Both the position numbers and the translations under genes were made by a program. This document shows, piece after piece, positions 8,101 to 15,960 of a stretch of 64,000 nucleotides of DNA. This DNA is from Deltaproteobacteria bacterium (GTDB lineage: Bacteria > Lernaellota > Lernaellaia > JACKCT01): assembly GCA_020633895.1 (NCBI GenBank), contig JACKCT010000002.1, positions 434,001 to 498,000 of the forward strand, given 5' to 3'. Under the pieces are notes generated by a model, which worked only from the letters and a program-made list of their open reading frames with translations, had not been told where the DNA came from and did not search any database. The number at the start of each line of letters is the position of its first letter. The first letter of the stretch is position 1.

Positions 8101-8910
8101 CTACGGCAAATCCTGGGCGCAGCGGAAGCCGTGGAAGGCGTTCCAGATATAAGGCTCGTAGTGGAAGCGATTGGACGAACGCAGGCAGTCGAACTGGCTC
8201 GTCTGGGTCCATCCGCCGCCGCGCAGCACACGGGCTGTGCCGTTCTCGGGGCCACGTGGGTTCGCGCCCGGGCTGTAGAGATAGTAGAAGTCGTCGTACC
8301 AATCGCCGACCCATTCCCAGACGTTGCCGATCATGTCGTAGACGCCGAAGTCGTTGGGCAGCTTGGAGGCGACGGGGTGCGTGCGCTGGTCGGCGTTGAC
8401 GTAGTACCAGGCAATCGACCCCAGGCACTCGGTGTCGTCGCCGCAGGGAAAGCGCGTTTTCGTTCCGGCGCGGGCGACGTATTCCCACTCGGCCTCGCTG
8501 GGCAGGCGGCCGCCCACCTCTTCGCAGAACGCGGCGGCTTCGTCCCAGGAAACCTGCTCGACGGGGCAGGCGGCGCAGTCGGCGAAGAAGCTGGGGTTGT
8601 ATCCCATGACGTCGGCGAACTGCGTCTGGGTCACTTCGGTGGCCATCATGCGGAAGGCGGAGATCGTCACCTTGTGGGCGGGGAACTCGCCTTCGCCGGC
8701 CTTGCCGTAACACATGCCGTCGCCCAGGGAGCAGCCCATGACGAACGTCCCCTCGGGGATATCCGTCCAGCCCAGGTCCGTGCCATCGGCATCGCCGGAC
8801 TCGTCGTCGTTGTCGTCATCATCGTCATCGCCGCCGCCGCACGCGACAGCCGTCATCGAAATCGCGCCGATCAACAAAACCACAAAAATCGCAAAAGCCG
8901 AACGCGGCAT
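8101..8910 (-). CDS. SUMF1-fold (FGE-sulfatase domain) lipoprotein
   Basis: The 269-residue product begins with a lipoprotein signal (lipobox ending TAVAC, then GGGDDDDDD), so it is anchored in the outer membrane by lipid. Residues from about 50 on form a formylglycine-generating-enzyme-like domain: IPEGTFVMGC, FRMMATEVTQTQFADVMGYNP, PVEQVSWDEAAAFC, RLPSEAEWEYVARAG, DMIGNVWEWVGDWY, RVLRGGGW and FHGFRCA. The domain is complete. The catalytic cysteine pair of true FGE enzymes is not kept: the first position in the GGGWTQ segment is not Cys. It is therefore better seen as a SUMF1-like binding or scaffold protein than a sulfatase-activating enzyme. GGGAGGG precedes the chosen ATG. Confidence 0.88.
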   Translation of the reverse strand: MPRSAFAIFVVLLIGAISMTAVACGGGDDDDDDNDDESGDADGTDLGWTDIPEGTFVMGCSLGDGMCYGKAGEGEFPAHKVTISAFRMMATEVTQTQFADVMGYNPSFFADCAACPVEQVSWDEAAAFCEEVGGRLPSEAEWEYVARAGTKTRFPCGDDTECLGSIAWYYVNADQRTHPVASKLPNDFGVYDMIGNVWEWVGDWYDDFYYLYSPGANPRGPENGTARVLRGGGWTQTSQFDCLRSSNRFHYEPYIWNAFHGFRCAQDLP

Positions 8911-8995
8911 CTTCAACCCTCCCAAACGCACCGTCAATTCTCGATTAATTGACCCCAAGTCAGCGTCGCGTCAAGAAAATCCTGCATGGCTCGGC

Positions 8996-10843
8996 CTAGC
9001 AGCCGCAACTGCCGCCGTCATCATCGTCGTCGTCTGTCCGGGTGTCGTTGCCGGAATCGGCCGTGTCGTCGTCGTCCGTCGCGTCATCGTCATCGTCGCT
9101 CGGGGGGATCGTCGTGGTGGTTGTCGCGTCGGTTGTGGTGGTTGTGGTGGTTCCGACGGCCGTGGTCGATGTGGTGGATCCACCGGCGGTCGTGGACGTG
9201 GTGGTCGTCGAGACGGTCGTGCTGGTGGCGCCGGGCGATGTGGTGGTCGTCGTGCTGGTTGTCGGAGACGTTGTCGTCGTTGACGACGGCGCGGTCGTCG
9301 TCGTCGATGTGGTGATGGTCGAAGTGGACGTTGCCGATGTCGTCGTCGTGGACGTCGTCGTGGTCGTGGAGGTCGTCGTGGTCGTGGAGGTCGTTGTCGA
9401 GGCGACGCACATATCCGTCGGCTCCACGCAGATCAAGCCGCCGGAGCACGGATTGCCCGCGTGGTGGGAGCAGAATCCGCCGTTGCACGAATCGGCACCG
9501 TTGCAGAAGAGATTGTCGTCGCAGGAATCGGTGTTGTTCAAATAGTGGCAGACGCCGCCCGCGTCACAATATTCGTCCGTGCAGTCGTTTGCGTCGTCGC
9601 AGTCGGTCCCGGTGACGCATTGGCTCGTGAAAATCTTGGCGTAGATTTGATAGGTGTAGGCGGCCGAGACGTCCGAATCGACCTGCGTGGCCGTGTTCCA
9701 GGCGACAATGAAGTTCAGCCCATCGGCGCCGATGACATCCGGTGTGATCTGATCCCCATCGGTGAAATCGTTGACGACAAATTCGTCGGCCAGCGGCGAG
9801 CCGTCCGACTCGAAACGGCGCGCGACGACCGCGTCACCGTCGCCGTCCTGAAAATCCGACTGCCACACGATCACGAAATCCCCCGTCTCGGCGACCGCCA
9901 GTTCGGGGGCTTCCTGGAGACTGGTGGTGAATTGGTTGACGGCGATTTCCGTGTCGCCCTGGGGATTGCCGTTCTTGTCGAGTTGCCGCGCGGCGATATC
10001 CAAGCCGTTTTGGCCGTTTTGCCAGACGGCGACCAACGCGCCCTTTTCGCCGTCCAGCGCGACGCGGGGATTGTCCACTCCGTCGGTGGTGTTGACGACG
10101 ATCTCGCCCGTTTGAGCCACGCCGTCGTCGGCAAAATAGCGGGCGTTGATTTTCTGCCCGTTGATGAAGACGACGACGAAACCGCCGTTGCTGTTCATCG
10201 CCACGTCCGGCTTGCTCTGGCTTCCGGTGGTCGTCACGTTGACGATGAACGGATCGCCGAACGCGGTGCCGTCGGCAAAGAAAAGTCGGGCGTAGACACC
10301 GGAGAAGTCGCCGTCCTGGCCGTCCGAATCCCAAACGACGACAAAGTCGCCGTTGGACGCCATCGCGACGCGAGGCCGGGATTGATCGCCCGTGATGTAG
10401 GTGTTGACCGAAAATTCGTCACCGACCTTGGCGCCGCTGCTGTTGAAACGCTGGCCGAAGATGCCGGTGCCGCTGCCGTCCTGGTCGTCCGATTCCCAAA
10501 CGGCGACGCCGTTGTTCGAGCCGTCGAGCGCTACGTGGGGACGTCGCTGGTCATCGTCGGTGGTGGTGTTAATGGTTTTCTGGGGAATCAGAGGCACCCC
10601 GGCGTCAGAGAACAGGCCCAGATAACAGTCCGCACTGGTAGCACTGCGGCGCCACACGGCGACGAACTTGCCGTCGGTGCGATACGCCAGTTCGACGTTA
10701 TAGAGAGGGGAGCCGTCGGCGATATTGAGCTGGATTTCGTCCGAGGAGTCGGCTGAGACGTCCGCCGAATAGACCGTTGCCAGGAAAAGGCAAGCAATTT
10801 CCATAAGATACACGATAGGGGTCCGGCGCAAAAAGACGCGCAT
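8996..10843 (-). CDS. Large secreted repeat protein with Thr-rich stalk and C-terminal CGC
   Basis: This is a 615-residue exported protein. After the signal peptide (cleavage near VSA-DS) come about eight repeats of roughly 50 residues with the pattern P-V-A-x-x-x-x-G-x-F-V-V-V-W-x-S-D-x-Q-D-G, a layout typical of beta-propeller blades. Residues about 405-475 form a Cys-rich module (many CxxxxC spacings, including DCDDANDCTDEYC). Then follows a stalk of about 110 residues made almost only of Thr and Ser, an Asp-rich stretch, and the final residues SCGC at the stop. GGAGGG sits 7 nt before the ATG. The Thr stalk suggests an O-glycosylated cell-surface protein. The C-terminal half of the protein at 52030 uses the same repeat type. 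Function unknown. Confidence 0.82.
   Translation of the reverse strand: MRVFLRRTPIVYLMEIACLFLATVYSADVSADSSDEIQLNIADGSPLYNVELAYRTDGKFVAVWRRSATSADCYLGLFSDAGVPLIPQKTINTTTDDDQRRPHVALDGSNNGVAVWESDDQDGSGTGIFGQRFNSSGAKVGDEFSVNTYITGDQSRPRVAMASNGDFVVVWDSDGQDGDFSGVYARLFFADGTAFGDPFIVNVTTTGSQSKPDVAMNSNGGFVVVFINGQKINARYFADDGVAQTGEIVVNTTDGVDNPRVALDGEKGALVAVWQNGQNGLDIAARQLDKNGNPQGDTEIAVNQFTTSLQEAPELAVAETGDFVIVWQSDFQDGDGDAVVARRFESDGSPLADEFVVNDFTDGDQITPDVIGADGLNFIVAWNTATQVDSDVSAAYTYQIYAKIFTSQCVTGTDCDDANDCTDEYCDAGGVCHYLNNTDSCDDNLFCNGADSCNGGFCSHHAGNPCSGGLICVEPTDMCVASTTTSTTTTTSTTTTTSTTTTSATSTSTITTSTTTTAPSSTTTTSPTTSTTTTTSPGATSTTVSTTTTSTTAGGSTTSTTAVGTTTTTTTDATTTTTIPPSDDDDDATDDDDTADSGNDTRTDDDDDDGGSCGC
9048..9420 (-). 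repeat. Low-complexity Thr/Ser and Asp coding tract
   Basis: The segment encodes the Thr/Ser stalk and Asp linker of the protein above. It is built from near-repeats of ACG/ACC/ACT codons, with no single perfect unit. Such tracts expand and contract easily and are hard to assemble. Confidence 0.85.
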
Positions 10844-11276
10844 AGTTCATCCCTCCGAAAATAATTCTTCGGACGACTATATTCCTAATCCGATCCTGAA
10901 TGCGAGAAAATCTTGGCGTTTTTCGCCTTGAGGGGACGATTTCCCGAGGAATTCGGGCCTCGGGGCCGCTCAATCGAATAAAGATTCAAATTCGGTCCGC
11001 CCCGGGGGCGGCTATCGGTCATCGCTTGGGGTATCCATGAAAAAAACGCTGGTCAGTTTTCGATTCATCCGATAGAATTATCAGAGCTTTTGGAGACATT
11101 CCTTTTGGTTCGGCGAAGCTCGGGCAACGCGACGCCGACAATGCATTCGAAAATGGAGTCGGGGCCGTAGACGGCGGCGCGATATCGGATCGCGTGCGTC
11201 GGCGGCGTAGTTCGTGCCCGGTGGCGGGGAAATCGCCGGGAAGGGACGACGTACGCGCGTCGTGAAAGGCCGACCC
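10844..11276. other. Intergenic gap, 433 bp, divergent promoters expected
   Basis: The gap separates two divergently transcribed genes. It is AT-richer than its surroundings near 10850-10990 and 11035-11110. Short open frames here (for instance one at 11019-11291 on the minus strand) have no ribosome binding site and unlikely composition. I see no RNA gene and no clear promoter hexamers. Confidence 0.5.
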
Positions 11277-12440
11277 ATGCAGTTGGTTCATGTGCAGTTA
11301 GTCAATTTAAAATTGGTTCATTTGAAATTCGAGGAGCTGACCGACGAGGTGCGCGGGGCCTGGTGGTCGATCATCGACCGCTATCCGGGAACGCATCTGT
11401 CCCACACGCCCGACTGGGTCGACGCTTGCCGCCAATCCGGCCGGCGCATCGAGAGCTTCGGACTGCGTGACGAGGACGGCTGGCTCGGGTTCCTGAACAT
11501 CCAGGTCGGGCGCGACGCGATGCAGTTCACCGTCGCCGATCGCCCGTGGATGAGCTTCCGCATGACCAACGCGGAGATCGCCTACCCCCGCTGGCCCGTG
11601 CCCAACGACCGAGGTGTCTACCAACTCATCCTCACGCAGATCATGGAAGCCGTGCCCGAACTGGACGGCATCCGCTTCGACGCCCTGCCCGAGGACGACC
11701 CCCTGTGGGAATTCCTCGACAAAGACCCGTCCGACAGCGGCGGCATTGTCCATTCGCCCAAGCAGGTCTCGCGGCGCCATCAGGTGCTCACCGGCCATGC
11801 GCCCATCAAACGACCGCAGAATTTCCGCAAGAAGGAAAAGCGTGTCGAGCGGGACCTGGGGCCGGTGCGGGTGGAGGCCTGTCGAAAGGCGGAGGACGTG
11901 CCGCGCTTCATCGAGGCGGCCAAGGCGATCTTCGAGAAAAGCTGGCAGTTCAAGGATCTGGGCCCGTCCCTGTGGCTGTGCGAGTTGGCGATGCTCACGG
12001 CCCTGGCGACGACCGATCACCTGGCGTGCTATCTGCTGTTCGCCGGGGACCAGGCGGTCGCCTTCGACCTGGGCTTCGTGTTCAACGGGCTCTACTACCG
12101 CATGGAGACGGCGTTCGATTCGAAGTTCGCGTATTACTCGCCGGGGATGATCGGGCTTTACTATTACCTGGACGAAGCCTTCGCCGACCCGCGCGAGGTC
12201 AAAATCTACGACTTCGGCCACGGCCACTACGACTACAAGGCCAAGCTTTCGCACCAGGTCGTGCGCGAGCGCTTCGCCACCGTCTACCGCAAGCGCCTCA
12301 AGTTCGCGATCCTCGTCCGAATGCACGCCCTGTGGGTGGGCCTCTACGACGGCATGAAGGATCTGCTGACCAGCCGCGGCTGGGACGAAAAGATTCGCCG
12401 CCTCGTCAAAGGCAAACCGGGGATTCCGGCCAAGGCGTAA
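11277..12440 (+). CDS. CelD/BcsL-type GNAT acetyltransferase
   Basis: The 387-residue protein resembles the CelD/BcsL family (two tandem GNAT folds, FemAB-like). The second GNAT half is clearest: FIEAAKAIFEKSWQ, then LLFAGDQAVAFDLGFVFNGLYYRMETAFDSKFAYYSPGMIGLYYYLDEAF and the KIYDFGHGHYDYKAKL end, where the fixed order G..A..L.......Y......D..Y....PG..L is the family hallmark. Members usually acetylate or acylate sugars during exopolysaccharide or cell-surface assembly. There is no signal peptide. The N terminus holds a curious internal repeat (QLVHVQLVNLKLVHLKF). The ATG at 11277 has AAAGG at about 7 nt; an upstream frame start at 11214 is less likely. It stands alone before a large inverted repeat. 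Confidence 0.8.
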   Translation: MQLVHVQLVNLKLVHLKFEELTDEVRGAWWSIIDRYPGTHLSHTPDWVDACRQSGRRIESFGLRDEDGWLGFLNIQVGRDAMQFTVADRPWMSFRMTNAEIAYPRWPVPNDRGVYQLILTQIMEAVPELDGIRFDALPEDDPLWEFLDKDPSDSGGIVHSPKQVSRRHQVLTGHAPIKRPQNFRKKEKRVERDLGPVRVEACRKAEDVPRFIEAAKAIFEKSWQFKDLGPSLWLCELAMLTALATTDHLACYLLFAGDQAVAFDLGFVFNGLYYRMETAFDSKFAYYSPGMIGLYYYLDEAFADPREVKIYDFGHGHYDYKAKLSHQVVRERFATVYRKRLKFAILVRMHALWVGLYDGMKDLLTSRGWDEKIRRLVKGKPGIPAKA

Positions 12441-12493
12441 TAGGCAAGTCCAGTTCCGGATTGTCGTTTCGGTCCTACAGGGCCGCGCACGTT

Positions 12494-12700
12494 CCGTCAG
12501 AGCCGCGTCCGTGCTGTCAGAGCCGCGCACGGTAGTAAGCGGTTTGGTGCGTCCCGGTACGTCTCGTGCGATGCGCCAAACAACGATCATGGCGCGCAAA
12601 GTCCAACCAGACCCCTCCCTACAGGTCGGGGCTCTGACGGAACGTACACGGCTCTGACGGAACGTGCGCGGCTCTGACAGCACGGACGCGGCTCTGACGG
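12494..12700. repeat. Perfect 38-bp inverted repeat built of TCAGAGCC-core repeats
   Basis: The 38 bases at 12494-12531 are the exact reverse complement of 12663-12700. Each arm contains two copies of the core GTCAGAGCCGCG. The 131-bp centre holds two further cores in the right-hand orientation (GGGGCTCTGACGG at about 12637 and CGGCTCTGACGG at about 12651). It fills the gap between the acetyltransferase and the alcohol dehydrogenase. No coding capacity is seen inside. It is the most ordered copy of the dispersed repeat family found in many gaps of this window. Confidence 0.92.
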
Positions 12701-12766
12701 GGCAGGTCGTCAACATCGTCTCCCCCCATCTTGGAATATCCCCGCGTGATCCCGTAGCATGGCGCC

Positions 12767-13768
12767 ATGCGCGCCATGGTTCTGGACAAGCAAGCCCCCA
12801 TCGACGACGCGCCCCTCGTGTTGCGCGACATGCCCGTGCCCGAGCCGGGCGCCGGGGAGGTGCGCCTGCGGGTTCGGGCGTGCGGGATCTGTCGCACGGA
12901 TCTGCATATCATCGAAGGGGACTTGGAGGCGCGCCGACTTCCGCTCATCCCCGGCCACCAGATCGTCGGCGTCGTCGACGAAGTCGGCGAGAGCGTGGAC
13001 GAAACCTGGCGCGGGCGGCGCGTCGGGGTGCCTTGGGTGCATCGGACGTGCGGGGCCTGCCGGTTCTGCAAATCGGGGCGCGAGAATCTTTGCGAGAACA
13101 TCCGCTTCACCGGCTACGACGTGCACGGCGGGTATGCCGAATATGCCTGCGCGGCGGCGGACTTTGTCGTGCCGCTTCCCAAAGGCGCGGGGGATCTGGA
13201 CGTGGCGCCGTTGCTGTGCGCGGGGGTGATCGGCTATCGCGCGCTCAAGCTGTCGGGCGCGGCGAAGGGCGACGTGTTGGGCATGGTGGGCTTCGGCGCG
13301 TCGGCCCATGTGACGATCCAGGTCGCGCGGCATCTGGGCATCGAGGTGCATGCGGCGACACGTGCCGAGAGCCATCGCCGTTATGCCGAGGTACTGGGCG
13401 CAAGTTGGACCGGCTCCATCGACGACGCGCCACCGGCCCCGTGGAACGCGGCGATTATTTTCGCGCCCGCCGGATCGACGGTTCCCAAGGCCCTGCGACA
13501 CATGGACAAGGGAGCGACGATTGCGCTGGCGGGCATCCATATGTCGCCGATCCCCGAGATCAACTACGACGATTTGTGGGGCGAGCGGGTGATCCGGTCC
13601 GTGGCGAATATGACGCGAGACGACGCCCGCGAGTTGATCGAAATCGCTCATGAGGCGAAAGTCCGAACGAAGGTGAACACTTACTCGCTGGATGAAGCGA
13701 ACCGAGGGCTGGCGGAGATGAAAAGCAGCGCGATTGACGGCGCGGCCGTTTTGGTGGTGGACGAATGA
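12767..13768 (+). CDS. Zinc-dependent alcohol dehydrogenase (MDR family)
   Basis: The 333-residue protein is a full-length zinc alcohol dehydrogenase. The N-terminal catalytic domain has CGICRTDLH (Cys42 as catalytic zinc ligand) and IPGHQIVG (His64); the usual GHE is GHQ here. Cys95, Cys98, Cys101 and Cys109 form the structural zinc lobe. The Rossmann part starts near residue 165 with LGMVGFGASAHVTIQVARHLG, which deviates from GxGxxG as GFGASA. It should oxidise alcohols or reduce aldehydes with NAD(P). No Shine-Dalgarno sequence is visible before the ATG, which lies within a palindrome of three ATG triplets. The stop overlaps the next start (ATGA), placing it first in a four-gene operon. 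Confidence 0.9.
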   Translation: MRAMVLDKQAPIDDAPLVLRDMPVPEPGAGEVRLRVRACGICRTDLHIIEGDLEARRLPLIPGHQIVGVVDEVGESVDETWRGRRVGVPWVHRTCGACRFCKSGRENLCENIRFTGYDVHGGYAEYACAAADFVVPLPKGAGDLDVAPLLCAGVIGYRALKLSGAAKGDVLGMVGFGASAHVTIQVARHLGIEVHAATRAESHRRYAEVLGASWTGSIDDAPPAPWNAAIIFAPAGSTVPKALRHMDKGATIALAGIHMSPIPEINYDDLWGERVIRSVANMTRDDARELIEIAHEAKVRTKVNTYSLDEANRGLAEMKSSAIDGAAVLVVDE

Positions 13769-14382
13769 CGACAACGCAACACGGACGATGGGGCTTCTTG
13801 GCGGTCTTGTTGGTTTTGGTCGCGGTGGCGGCGACGGCACCGGCGGCGTGTTCGTGCGATCCGGACAGCGAGGAGACGATCAACGACACGTCCTCCGGCG
13901 GCGACTGCCCCACGGGCGCGGCGATGCCTCAGTTCGAGGCGGTCGAAACCGAAACCCGCACCGACGGGTGCGACCAGCAGTGCGCCGCCCACTACTTCTC
14001 GGCGGTGGCCGACTGCGGCGAGTGGACGTCCGTGGGCACGGCCTGCACATCGGAAGGATGCATCAGCGCCTGCGTGAGCGATTTGTCGGCGTGCATCTCG
14101 GGGGCCGGGGACGACTACCAACTCTGCGCCTTCGGCTGCGACCAATGCCTGGGCCCGCTGATCGCCTGCCGCGAGGACTGCGCGACGGACGAGTCCTGCC
14201 GCGCCGCGTGCGAAGCGACGGCCTCCGATTGCGCCGAGTGGGACATCCTGTGCCTGGACTCGTGTCTGGATAGCTACGATGTGTGCGCCGAGACGGATTC
14301 GAGCTTCGACAATCTGGAGCTTTGCGGCCGGGGCCTGGAATCGTGCGTCACCAACGATTGCCTGCCCGACGAGGGCGAATGA
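13765..14382 (+). CDS. Cys-rich lipoprotein
   Basis: This 205-residue protein starts with a signal peptide ending in APAAC-SC, a good lipobox. The mature part has more than 20 Cys residues in spaced pairs (CxxxC, CxxxxC), for example DGCDQQCAAHYF, CISACVSDLSAC, CAFGCDQCLGPLIACREDC and CLDSCLDSYDVC. The regular helical CxxxC spacing suggests stacked disulfide-bonded helical hairpins, as in other deltaproteobacterial Cys-rich surface proteins. A similar but unrelated-looking Cys-rich lipoprotein lies at 38157. The start overlaps the alcohol dehydrogenase stop. Function unknown. Confidence 0.78.
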   Translation: MTTTQHGRWGFLAVLLVLVAVAATAPAACSCDPDSEETINDTSSGGDCPTGAAMPQFEAVETETRTDGCDQQCAAHYFSAVADCGEWTSVGTACTSEGCISACVSDLSACISGAGDDYQLCAFGCDQCLGPLIACREDCATDESCRAACEATASDCAEWDILCLDSCLDSYDVCAETDSSFDNLELCGRGLESCVTNDCLPDEGE

Positions 14383-14422
14383 TGCCCGCCGTCCTGACCT
14401 TGCCGATTGTGCCGACCGGACG

Positions 14423-15307
14423 ATGACCGCGAAAACGCCCCTGGGACTCGGGCCGACGCTGGCGATTCTCGTCGCGGGCACGGCGATCGGTGTCGCGATC
14501 GGTTGGTTGGGACGTCCCGCCGACAAAGGGCCCGACGCGGAGGCGATTGCCGTGGTCGACGGCGTCCCCATCCCCCGAACGCACTACGAACGCGCCCTGG
14601 CCGCTCTCCAGGCGGACCGTCGCGAACCCTTGTCGGACGAGGATCGCCGGCACGTGCTGGACCGCCTGATCGACGAGGAATTGCTCATCGCCCACGCGCT
14701 GGACATGGGCCTGGCGCGTCGGGATCGGCGGGTGCGGGCCGAGTTGGTTTCGGCGGTGGTGCAGGCGCAGCTTGCGTTGGCGGCGGACGAGTCGGTGGGC
14801 GAGGACGAGCTGCGCGCCTTCTTCGAACGCAACAAGGACTGGTTCACGCCGGTGGCGAAGATGCGCGTTTGGAGCATGTGGTGGAGCGCGCCGGACGAGG
14901 CGACGCATGCCGCCGCGTTGGCCGAAGCGCGCCGGATTCGCGAGCAGGTGCGCGACGCCGACGACTTTGCGCGACTTCGCAAGGCCCACGCGGACAAGGA
15001 GGTCGCGCCGCTGCCCGACGGGCTGCTGCCCCCCCACAAGATCCAGCAATACATCGGCCCGACGGCGACGGACACGGCCCTGGCGATGCGCGCCGGGCAG
15101 GTGAGCGAACCGATCGTCACCGCCGACGGCGTGCGGCTGGTGTTCGTCGTGGAGCGCGTCGACGCCGATCCCCCGGCGTTCGAAAACGTGGTGGACGAGG
15201 TGGTTCAAGAGCGCGAGCGGCGCGGCGGCGAGGAGGAATTGCGCGAGCTTCTGTCGCGGCTGCGGGAACACGCAACGGTGACGATCGACGACGGGGCCGG
15301 GCAATGA
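14423..15307 (+). CDS. Membrane-anchored PpiC-type peptidyl-prolyl isomerase
   Basis: The 294-residue protein has one N-terminal membrane anchor (residues about 9-28), then a SurA/PpiC-like helical part (VDGVPIPRTHYERAL ... LDRLIDEELLIAHA) and a parvulin-type rotamase domain (about 130-255: AKMRVWSMWW, DFARLRKAHADKE, LALAMRAGQVSEPIVTADGVRLVFVVE). It should help fold exported proteins on the periplasmic side. It lies 40 nt after the Cys-rich lipoprotein gene and its stop overlaps the next start. In many bacteria PpiC proteins of this size neighbour HupE/UreJ-type genes, as here. Confidence 0.85.
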   Translation: MTAKTPLGLGPTLAILVAGTAIGVAIGWLGRPADKGPDAEAIAVVDGVPIPRTHYERALAALQADRREPLSDEDRRHVLDRLIDEELLIAHALDMGLARRDRRVRAELVSAVVQAQLALAADESVGEDELRAFFERNKDWFTPVAKMRVWSMWWSAPDEATHAAALAEARRIREQVRDADDFARLRKAHADKEVAPLPDGLLPPHKIQQYIGPTATDTALAMRAGQVSEPIVTADGVRLVFVVERVDADPPAFENVVDEVVQERERRGGEEELRELLSRLREHATVTIDDGAGQ

Positions 15308-15960
15308 GGCGGACGTTGGCGTGCATTGGCGCGGTGTTGTTCCTGGCGACGTTTTTCACGTCGGCGGCCCACGCGCATAGCCTCGGCCAGTCGTATTCCC
15401 GTTGGGAGATCGGCCCGGAGGGCGTCGACGTGACGGCGCGGGTGATGGATCGGGATCTGTCGGCGCTGAGCGTCGAATACACCGCGGGTTACGATTCGAG
15501 CGCGAAGGTGGGCGACTATCTGGCCGCGCGGCTTTATATGACCGCCGCCGGCGCTCCGTGCGAGGTTATCGAGCCGCCGCAGGAATTGCCCGACGACAAA
15601 GGCCGCCGCACATTCGCGTGGCGGGTGCGATGCCCGAATGAACGCATGTTGGCGGTGCATCATCGGGTGCTCGCCGAGGTGGCGCCGTCCCACCGCCATT
15701 TCGTCCGCGTCGTCACCCCGGACGGCGACATCCGCGAATCCCTCCTGACCGGAACGCACAACGAAATGGCATTGAGTCACGACGCGGGTCGTCCCCGCGC
15801 GCGACCTGAGCGACCCGCCGCCGTCGGGGTCATCGCCCTCTGCGCTCTCGGAGCGGTGCTGACGTTGGCCGGATCAAAGGGCGGCTCGATCACCGCCGCT
15901 CGGGTCGGCGTTTTCGCGATCGGGATCGGCGTGGGGCTGCTCGCGGCGGCGGTTCTCTAA
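15304..15960 (+). CDS. Shortened HupE/UreJ-like exported protein
   Basis: This 218-residue protein has a signal peptide (cleavage near AHA-HS) and a domain that begins HSLGQSYSRWEIGPEGVDVTARV, which recalls the periplasmic N-terminal domain of HupE/UreJ_2 proteins (typical start H-x-x-SxSxW). A disulfide is possible between the two Cys residues. HupE/UreJ proteins continue with about seven membrane segments; here only two C-terminal segments remain (residues about 163-180 and 190-216). So the transporter-like part is missing or greatly reduced. The start overlaps the PpiC stop, so the pair is translationally coupled. Metal (nickel) transport is known for the full family but cannot be assumed here. 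Confidence 0.65.
   Translation: MRRTLACIGAVLFLATFFTSAAHAHSLGQSYSRWEIGPEGVDVTARVMDRDLSALSVEYTAGYDSSAKVGDYLAARLYMTAAGAPCEVIEPPQELPDDKGRRTFAWRVRCPNERMLAVHHRVLAEVAPSHRHFVRVVTPDGDIRESLLTGTHNEMALSHDAGRPRARPERPAAVGVIALCALGAVLTLAGSKGGSITAARVGVFAIGIGVGLLAAAVL

Noticed and set aside
8101-8910. SUMF1-fold protein as a true sulfatase-activating enzyme
   Set aside because: The catalytic Cys pair is incomplete and no sulfatase gene is nearby.
11019-11291. A 90-residue open frame in the 10.8-11.3 kb gap
   Set aside because: No start signal and a composition like non-coding DNA; it overlaps the start of the acetyltransferase gene.
12485-12710. A CRISPR-like look of the repeated TCAGAGCC cores
   Set aside because: Spacing between cores is irregular, orientation changes within the block, and no spacers of even length or cas genes are present.
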